Positions 44,692 through 53,400 of a stretch of DNA of 64,000 nucleotides are shown here, one piece after another. Source of the stretch: GCA-2733415 sp964276095. GTDB taxonomy: Bacteria; Bacteroidota; Bacteroidia; Flavobacteriales; Flavobacteriaceae. Made by a program: the position numbers and the translations under genes. Numbering within the stretch: the stretch's first letter is position 1; the number at the start of each line of letters is the position of its first letter. The notes beneath the pieces were generated by a model. It did no database searches, had not been told where the DNA came from, and was given only the letters and a program-made list of their open reading frames with translations. The DNA lies in NCBI GenBank assembly GCA_964276095.1, contig CAXYDR010000001.1, forward strand, positions 682,001 through 746,000. The letters are read 5' to 3'.

Positions 44692-46863
44692 CTATTTTTT
44701 CATTCGCTGTACCAATTCCAGTTGTTCTAGTTTGCATTCTGAGGTAAAGAAACCATAATTCACAAACGCCTTCTTTTTTTCTATTTTTTCCAAATCTCCT
44801 ACAGATCTACTATCAATTAAACGTACTCGATCTCCAACACGTAATACATGTTCAATTTTTGGTGGTTGTAAAGCAGCAATTTTCTTTTCTTCCACTTTTT
44901 TCTCACGGATGACAGCCACTTTTTCTTCCACTTCTTTTTTGATAACTGCTACTTTTTTCTTTTGAACAACGTTCTCTTTTTTAGTGAGCTTTTTACGTTT
45001 TGAATTTTCAACTTCAATCAGTTTTAAAAACTCTCCAATTAATGGTTTTTTTTGTCTGTTATTAAAATAGATAGCAGCCATTTTATCTACGCGATCACCA
45101 AGTGCAATAAGTTTTTGGTTGGAATCGTATAATTGCTGATAACTTTCCAGTTTATCTTGAATACGCTGATTTACTTTTTCAAGTTTCTCAGTTTCTAAAC
45201 GCTTTTTGGATTCCTCAGTGGATAAAGTTTTGGTTGTTTTTTCTAATTTTGAGCGTTCTTTTTGCAATTTCGCGATGGTTCTATCAAACCTAACTTTACC
45301 ACGCTCAACCTTTTTCTTAGCTTTGTTAATTAAACTAAACGGAATTCCATTTTTTTGTGCAACTTCAAAAGTAAACGAACTTCCGGGTTGTCCCAAGGCT
45401 AATTGATAAGTTGGTTCCAATGTTTTATTATCAAACATCATATTAGCATTGGTCATTTCTGGTAATTCATCAGCAAGAATTTTTAAATTTGCATAATGAG
45501 TTGTAATAACTCCAAAAGCATTACGCTCATAGAAAACTTCTAAAAAAGCTTCTGCTAAAGCTCCACCTAATTCGGGATCGGACCCTGTACCAAATTCATC
45601 AATTAAAAAAAGTGTTTTTGAATTACATTTCTTCAAAAATTTATTCATGTTCTTTAATCGATAACTATAAGTAGATAGCTGATTTTCGATTGATTGATTG
45701 TCACCAATATCTGTAAGTATGTTGTCAAACAGGCACATTTTACTGCGCTCATGAACAGGTACTAATAAACCTGATTGTAACATAACTTGTAATAATCCAA
45801 TAGTTTTTAGAGTAATACTTTTTCCACCAGCATTTGGACCAGAAATAACAATTATTCGGTTACTATTATCTAATTCTATAGTTTGAGAAAATGTTTTAAA
45901 TCCTTTTTCTTTATTTGCTATATATAATAGTGGATGAAAAGCGTCTCTAATATATAGTTCTCTTTCCGAAACTATTTCAGGTAAAATTGCATTCAGTTGT
46001 TTAGCATAAGCTGCTTTTGCAGCAACAACATCAATCAAAGTTAAGTATTCTTGATATTGAGCTAATAATGGTTGATAATCTCTTATAAAAGCTGTTAAAG
46101 ATTTTAATATTTTAACAATTTCATTTCGCTCTCGATATTCTAAATCTTGTAATTCTCTACTAAGTTGTAGCGTAGCTTGAGGCTCAATGTATGCAATACT
46201 TCCAGTCCTGGAGTTTCCTAACAAAGACCCTTTAACTTTTTTACGATGCATAGCTGTAACGGCAAGCACTCTTTTATTGTCAATTACAGTTTCTCTAATA
46301 TCATCTAAATAGCCTAAACCATTAAAATGAGTTAATGAACTCATGAAACTTTGGTTTATGCGTCCTTGCAATCCTTTTAATTGCCTTCGGATGTTCCCTA
46401 ATTCAGCAGAAGCGGAATCTTTTACATCTCCAAATTTATCAATTATAGCATTTATAGCTTGTGTAATTACTTTGGTATACTCAACTTCAGAAGAGGTATC
46501 GTGTAGGCAAGGGTAATATTCTTTAAATTTCTTGAAATAGACCAATAATAAGTTTGAAGCTTCTGAAATTGTTTTGATTTTCCTAAAACTTTCTATTTCT
46601 AAAAAATAGTTTTCAATAGTTAAAGAAGAGAGTTCTTCAGATATATCATCAAAATAATGATTGGGTATAGTGTTGTCATTATCAAATGAAGATAAATACT
46701 CATTAGTATGATTTAAACTTATAGATAATTCTGTTTCATCAGAAAAAGGGATGATTTCTAATACTTGCTGCTTTCCTAAAATTGTTATAGCATGTCTGTG
46801 TACATGCTGTAGTACTTGCTGAAGTTCAAGATCTTCTAAGGTTTTTGGGTATATTGAAATCAT
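44692..46863 (-). CDS. mutS2: MutS2-family ATPase without the Smr domain
   Basis: DNA-binding ATPase of 723 aa in the MutS2 branch. The core-lever region spans about residues 100-320 (GLQGRINQSFMSSLTHFN). The ATPase has Walker A GPNAGGKS at 342-349, Walker B LFLIDEFGTGSDPELGGALAEA and the following TTHYANLK. A coiled-coil, lysine-rich region (about 515-675) ends in a short SH3-like KOW-type segment (HVLRVGDRVRLIDSRSVGDLEKIE). The C-terminal Smr nuclease domain of classical MutS2 (about 80 more residues) is absent, with no remnant before the stop. Functions reported for the family include suppression of recombination and rescue of collided ribosomes; without Smr, cleavage is not expected. Confidence 0.9.
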   Translation of the reverse strand: MISIYPKTLEDLELQQVLQHVHRHAITILGKQQVLEIIPFSDETELSISLNHTNEYLSSFDNDNTIPNHYFDDISEELSSLTIENYFLEIESFRKIKTISEASNLLLVYFKKFKEYYPCLHDTSSEVEYTKVITQAINAIIDKFGDVKDSASAELGNIRRQLKGLQGRINQSFMSSLTHFNGLGYLDDIRETVIDNKRVLAVTAMHRKKVKGSLLGNSRTGSIAYIEPQATLQLSRELQDLEYRERNEIVKILKSLTAFIRDYQPLLAQYQEYLTLIDVVAAKAAYAKQLNAILPEIVSERELYIRDAFHPLLYIANKEKGFKTFSQTIELDNSNRIIVISGPNAGGKSITLKTIGLLQVMLQSGLLVPVHERSKMCLFDNILTDIGDNQSIENQLSTYSYRLKNMNKFLKKCNSKTLFLIDEFGTGSDPELGGALAEAFLEVFYERNAFGVITTHYANLKILADELPEMTNANMMFDNKTLEPTYQLALGQPGSSFTFEVAQKNGIPFSLINKAKKKVERGKVRFDRTIAKLQKERSKLEKTTKTLSTEESKKRLETEKLEKVNQRIQDKLESYQQLYDSNQKLIALGDRVDKMAAIYFNNRQKKPLIGEFLKLIEVENSKRKKLTKKENVVQKKKVAVIKKEVEEKVAVIREKKVEEKKIAALQPPKIEHVLRVGDRVRLIDSRSVGDLEKIEKKKAFVNYGFFTSECKLEQLELVQRMKK

Positions 46864-46880
46864 TTGTAAAATTTGTTACG

Positions 46881-46888
46881 CAAAAATA
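46881..46888 (-). promoter_or_regulatory. Probable -7 box of mutS2
   Basis: Minus strand TATTTTTG matches TAnnTTTG, 17 bp before the ATG at 46,863. Confidence 0.45.
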
Positions 46889-46987
46889 AATTAAATTATA
46901 TTCTTATAGGGGGTAGGGACAGAAATGTTTTAGGCGTTATAACTATAACAGATGTATAGTTTTGTATGAAAATTATAAAACTTAATA

Positions 46988-46995
46988 TATATTTG
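46988..46995 (+). promoter_or_regulatory. Probable -7 box of the third giant-protein unit
   Basis: TATATTTG matches TAnnTTTG, 54 bp before the ATG at 47,050. The two-part element of the other giant-protein units is not found here. Confidence 0.45.
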
Positions 46996-47049
46996 TGAAA
47001 AAAATCCCCTGATTAATAATTAAATATCTAATTCTAAATTTTAGAAGCC

Positions 47050-47463
47050 ATGAAAAACAGAGCTAGTAAAGGAATTGTACAACTATGCTGTGCAATTTTT
47101 ACTTTATTTGTTTGTGCAACCGCTACAGCACAACAAACAGGAAAATTTACCTATCAAGGTAAAGAAATTAATTTACCGCCTGATGCAGTATTTAGACCAA
47201 GTTATTTTAAATTCCAAGATCACAGTGAGAAATTAAATACTGTAACAAATCAATCACTTGATAAAAATTTCATGTCTGATTTCTCTAAAGTAGATATACA
47301 AAATTTCAAGACAATCTATAAGGGAGAATATGCCTATTACCAAGAAGCCTTAGTTTATTTTGATAAATTATCAGATAAAGTTAACAAAGCGTTTTCTACA
47401 AAAGAACTTTGGTATATCTATATATATGATCAAGAATTAAAAAATAAACTACTTTATTTCTAA
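47050..47463 (+). CDS. Small secreted protein upstream of the third giant gene (137 aa)
   Basis: I recognise no family. A signal peptide (about residues 1-27, ending TATAQ) is followed by a 110-residue polar domain with several aromatic residues (KFTYQGKEINLPPDAVFRPSYFKFQ, YKGEYAYYQEALVYFDK) that looks mostly helical in its second half. Its stop is only 5 bp from the start of the 2656-aa giant gene, so the two must be co-transcribed. It shares no visible similarity with the 146-aa protein that precedes the 3256-aa gene, though the position is the same. A partner role for the giant protein is inference. Confidence 0.75.
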   Translation: MKNRASKGIVQLCCAIFTLFVCATATAQQTGKFTYQGKEINLPPDAVFRPSYFKFQDHSEKLNTVTNQSLDKNFMSDFSKVDIQNFKTIYKGEYAYYQEALVYFDKLSDKVNKAFSTKELWYIYIYDQELKNKLLYF

Positions 47464-47468
47464 ACGTT

Positions 47469-50400
47469 ATGAAAATTAAAAAATTACTCTTTTTTGTAAC
47501 GCTACTAGTAAGTAGTTTTACATTTTCGCAAGATTATATCATGGGGACAGATGTTGGAATACAAACAACATGTGCGGGAACATTTTATGATTCTGGTGGA
47601 GCATCTTCATTATATAGTGCTGATGAAGATTATACCATTACATTTTGTCCTGATTTGGTAACTAATCCAGGAGCTGTAATTCAAATTGAATTTACTCAAT
47701 TTGACACAGAAGGTGCCGCTGGTGCATGTACTGATGTATTAAGCGTTTGGCATGCAAATAATAATACCGGAATAGTTACTTCTGAGCTTTGTGGTAATAT
47801 GGGAGCAGGTGTTCCTTTTATCATTCAATCAGTTAGTCCTGATGGTTGTATAACATTTCAATTTACATCAAATAATACTTCTCAAAAAATTGGGTGGACT
47901 GGAAATATTAGTTGTTTTGTACCTTGTACAAAACCTGTTGCAAACCTTGTAGATGATAGTACTTTAGATGTTTGTGCACCATCTGCTAATCCTGCTGGAA
48001 ATACAAATGTTTCTTTTGACGCTTCACCATCAACAACTGAAGCTGGTACTAATATAACATTTTATGACTGGGTTTGGGGAGACGGAACTAGTGAAACTAC
48101 AACTACGCCAAATATAAATCATACTTATCCGGGAGTTGGAATATATCAAATGAGTTTTGTTGTTAGAAATGACAATACTTCCGATAGTGCTGATGGTTGT
48201 GTAAGTACTCCAAAATTAAAATTAATACGAATATTACCAGCGCCTATTTTTACTGGTACTATCGCTACGGAAACAGGAGCTAACGCTCCAGGAACAACAA
48301 TAACAATTGATTGTGGAGACACAGTTGATTTAAGTGGATTGGTAACATCACAAACGGAAACACAAAACCCTCCGTCTTTAAATGCAGGAGTTACTCAACT
48401 TCCAGATATATCTAGTAGTACGAACCCTGTTAGTTATGAGTCTGAATTAGATTTTACAGGATTGTTTCCTGCTGGATCATTGGTTACAGCTGGTTGTTAT
48501 CCTGTTTTGAATTTTGATATAGAACATACATATTCGGGTGATTTAATAATAGAATTAATAGCCCCTTCTGGAGAAGGAGTAGTTGTATATAACAAGCACG
48601 GTGGAACAACAAATTTTGGAGCATGTGCAAATCCTAACGACCCTGCTGTTGGTACCCCTCATGATCCTGGGTGTACTGCACCTTATGTTGTAGTTGCAAC
48701 TGGTGGTGTAGCTTGGGGTGCTGCTGCAGCAACTATTGGAGCTCCACCAACAGCTAATGGAACATGTGCTGAATATACAGGTACTTGTCAAACAGGTCAA
48801 TATTATATAGCCCAAACATATACTTCTACAAACCCATTTACTGCATTTATTGGAGCTCAAATGAATGGTATTTGGAAATTTAAGATTACGGATACTTTAG
48901 GTGTTGATAACGGTGTTTTAACTTCTTGGGGAATCAATTTCCCTGGATCTTGTTATGGAGATGTTGAAACAGTTACTCCTGATTTAATTGTTTCAGCAGT
49001 AAGTGGAGTTTGGTCACACACTGGAACTGGTCCAACTCTTCCTGCTCAAACTCCTACAAGTACAGTGGTTACAAACCCTGGACCTGATGGATGTCCAGCA
49101 GGAGCTACTTGTGAAGGTACAGAAATAACTAATAATTTAACTGTTGGTCCTTTTAGTACAGGGAATGAAACTTATGTTTATACATACACCGTTATTGACG
49201 AATTTGGATGTCAATATGAACAAGATATTACTATTAATGTTTCCGATAACTGTACACAATGTACCTTAGATTTATCTTCAGCTGTAGGAACAGATGCACA
49301 AAACATATGTGATGGAGCAATGATTGCGCCTATAACATATCTTGCAGGTAATGAAGTTACGAATGTCACTGTTGTAGGATTGCCTGTAGGTGTAACTGGT
49401 AGTTATGATACAATAGCAAGTACTTTTACTATTGTCGGTACTCCTACGGTTACTGGAGTATTTAATTATACAGTTTCTACGGTAGGTTGTTTAAATACTG
49501 TTGTTGTAGATGTTCAAGGAACTATTACAGTTACGGATATTCCAGTAGCAAATGCAGTAGTAGACTTACGTTTATGTGATACTGATAATAACGGAAGTGA
49601 ATCATTTGATTTTACTGCTCAAACAGTAGCAGTATTAAATGGTCAAACAGGAATGACAGTTTCTTATTATAACAGTCAAGTAAATGCAGATGCTGGAACA
49701 GCAACTGGATTAATTACTAGTCCATATGTAAATACTACAGATCCTGAAACAATATTTATCAGAGTAGAGAATGATGTTAACACTACATGTTTTGCAACAA
49801 CCTCTTTCACAATAGATATTGATCCTAGTCCAATCGCAAACGCAGTAGCAAATCCAGAAATGAGATTATGTGATGTAGGAGCAGATGGAACAGAAGTATA
49901 TGATTTAGTAGCAGCTTTTGAAGCTGAAGTAGTTGGAACACAAACAAACACTACCGTTACTTATTATGACGGAAACAATGTTGTTATCGCGACTCCAAAT
50001 GCATATGCTGGAACATTAGCACAAGAAATAATTACAATAGAGGTTGATTATAATGATGCAGCCAATGTTTGTGCTGTAGCAACAACTACTGTTACTATTT
50101 TCTTAGATGCAATTCCAGTAGCAAACGCAGTAGTAGACTTACGTTTATGTGATACTGATAATAACGGAAGTGAATCATTTGATTTTACTGCTCAAACAGT
50201 AGCAGTATTAAATGGTCAAACAGGAATGACAGTTTCTTATTATAACAGTCAAGTAAACGCAGATGCTGGAACAGCAACTGGATTAATTACTAGTCCATAT
50301 GTAAATACTACAGATCCTGAAACAATATTTATCAGAGTAGAGAATGATGTTAACACTACATGTTTTGCAACAACCTCTTTCACAATAGATATTGATCCTA

Positions 50401-53400
50401 GTCCAATCGCAAACGCAGTAGCAAATCCAGAAATGAGATTATGTGATGTAGGAGCAGATGGAACAGAAGTATATGATTTAGTAGCAGCTTTTGAAGCTGA
50501 AGTAGTTGGAACACAAACAAACACTACCGTTACTTATTATGACGGAAACAATGTTGTTATCGCGACTCCAAATGCATATGCTGGAACATTAGCACAAGAA
50601 ATAATTACAATAGAGGTAGATTATAATGATGCAGCCAATGTTTGTGCTGTAGCAACAACTACTGTTACTATTTTCTTAGATGCAATTCCAGTAGCAAACG
50701 CAGTAGTAGACTTACGTTTATGTGATACTGATAATAACGGAAGTGAATCATTTGATTTTACTGCTCAAACAGTAGCAGTATTAAATGGTCAAACAGGAAT
50801 GACGGTTTCTTATTATAACAGTCAAGTAAATGCAGATGCTGGAACAGCAACTGGATTAATTACTAGTCCGTATGTAAATACTACAGATCCTGAAACAATA
50901 TTTATCAGAGTAGAGAATGATGTTAACACTACATGTTTTGCAACAACCTCTTTCACAATAGATATTGATCCTAGTCCAATCGCAAACGCAGTAGCAAATC
51001 CAGAAATGAGATTATGTGATGTAGGAGCAGATGGAACAGAAGTATATGACTTAGTAGCAGCTTTTGAAGCTGAAGTAGTTGGAACACAAACAAACACTAC
51101 CGTTACTTATTATGACGGAAACAATGTTGTTATCGCAACTCCAAATGCATATGCTGGAACATTAGCACAAGAAATAATTACAATAGAGGTTGATTATAAT
51201 GATGCAGCCAATGTTTGTGCTGTAGCAACAACTACTGTTACTATTTTCTTAGATGCAATTCCAGTAGCAAACGCAGTAGTAGACTTACGTTTATGTGATA
51301 CTGATAATAACGGAAGTGAATCATTTGATTTTACTGCTCAAACAGTAGCAGTATTAAATGGTCAAACAGGAATGACGGTTTCTTATTATAACAGTCAAGT
51401 AAATGCAGATGCTGGAACAGCAACTGGATTAATTACTAGTCCGTATGTAAATACTACAGATCCTGAAACAATATTTATCAGAGTAGAGAATGATGTTAAC
51501 ACTACATGTTTTGCAACAACCTCTTTCACAATAGATATTGATCCTAGTCCAATCGCAAACGCAGTAGCAAATCCAGAAATGAGATTATGTGATGTAGGAG
51601 CAGATGGAACAGAAGTATATGATTTAGTAGCAGCTTTTGAAGCTGAAGTAGTTGGAACACAAACAAACACTACCGTTACTTATTATGACGGAAACAATGT
51701 TGTTATCGCAACTCCAAATGCATATGCTGGAACATTAGCACAAGAAATAATTACAATAGAGGTTGATTATAATGATGCAGCCAATGTTTGTGCTGTAGCA
51801 ACAACTACTGTTACTATTTTCTTAGATGCAATTCCAGTAGCAAACGCAGTAGTAGACTTACGTTTATGTGATACTGATAATAACGGAAGTGAATCATTTG
51901 ATTTTACTGCTCAAACAGTAGCAGTATTAAATGGTCAAACAGGAATGACGGTTTCTTATTATAACAGTCAAGTAAATGCAGATGCTGGAACAGCAACTGG
52001 ATTAATTACTAGTCCGTATGTAAATACTACAGATCCTGAAACAATATTTATCAGAGTTGAGAATGATGTTAACACTACATGTTTTGCAACAACCTCTTTC
52101 ACAATAGATATTGATCCTAGTCCAATCGCAAACGCAGTAGCAAATCCAGAAATGAGATTATGTGATGTAGGAGCAGATGGAACAGAAGTATATGATTTAG
52201 TAGCAGCTTTTGAAGCTGAAGTAGTTGGAACACAAACAAACACTACCGTTACTTATTATGACGGAAACAATGTTGTTATCGCGACTCCAAATGCATATGC
52301 TGGAACATTAGCACAAGAAATAATTACAATAGAGGTTGATTATAATGATGCAGCCAATGTTTGTGCTGTAGCAACAACTACTGTTACTATTTTCTTAGAT
52401 GCAATTCCAGTAGCACAGCAGCCTGTAGAAATGAGACAGTGTGATGTAGCTCCATTTAATGAAGAAACATTTGACTTAACAGCTCAAAACACAGTTATAT
52501 TGGGAGGTTTAGATCCTGCATTATTTACGATAAGCTACTATACTGTAGATGTCACAAATACGCAAATTGCAATTACTGACCCTACTGCATATGTAGTTAG
52601 TCTTCCATTATTATCACAAGAGATATTTGCAACAGTATCTAATAATGGTAATTCAATTTGTGATGGGACTACTAGTTTTTATGTTTTCAGAGATCCAATT
52701 TATAACGCAGCTGTCGCTCAAGATCTTTTAAATTTAGAAGCTTGTGATGATAATAGCCCAGGTGACCTTCTGGAAGTTTTTAACTTAGATGCGCTAATCC
52801 CAACCATTTTAGGGAGTATTGTTACTACCGCTGACGCAACAGTTACTTTTTATCAAAATCAAGCAGATGCTGATGTAAATAATACTGCCAATGCATTAAC
52901 AGGTACTAACGCATTGACATCAGGAACACAAACAATTCATTACACTATTTCAAATAATGATAATGTTGATTGTTTTTCTTCTGATTTATTTGAAATAGTG
53001 GTTTATCCACTACCAACATTGCCTTTGATTACAAATACTGTAGCATATTTATATCAAGAATGTGATACTGATTTAATTGATGGGTTGACTGTGTTTGATA
53101 ACTTTGATGATCAAACAGCGTTAATTATTGGAACTAATAATTATACGGTAACGTATCACTTAACTCAAGCTTTTGCTCAAGCAAATACCGATGTGGTTAC
53201 GAATGGCTTCATGAATACTATACCTGTAAATCAGCCAATAGGAGTTCGTATTGAAGATCCTATAACAGGATGTGTAAATACAATGGAATTAATGCTTGAA
53301 GTAGTTACTGCTCCTCAAGGACCATTAGCGCCATTACCTGCATTAACATATTGTGATACTGATAATGATGGATTCGGATTTTTCGACTTAACAACTTTAG

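Noticed and set aside
49676..52243. Five identical 91-codon minus-strand open frames
   Set aside because: Antisense shadows of the 573-bp repeats within the third giant gene.
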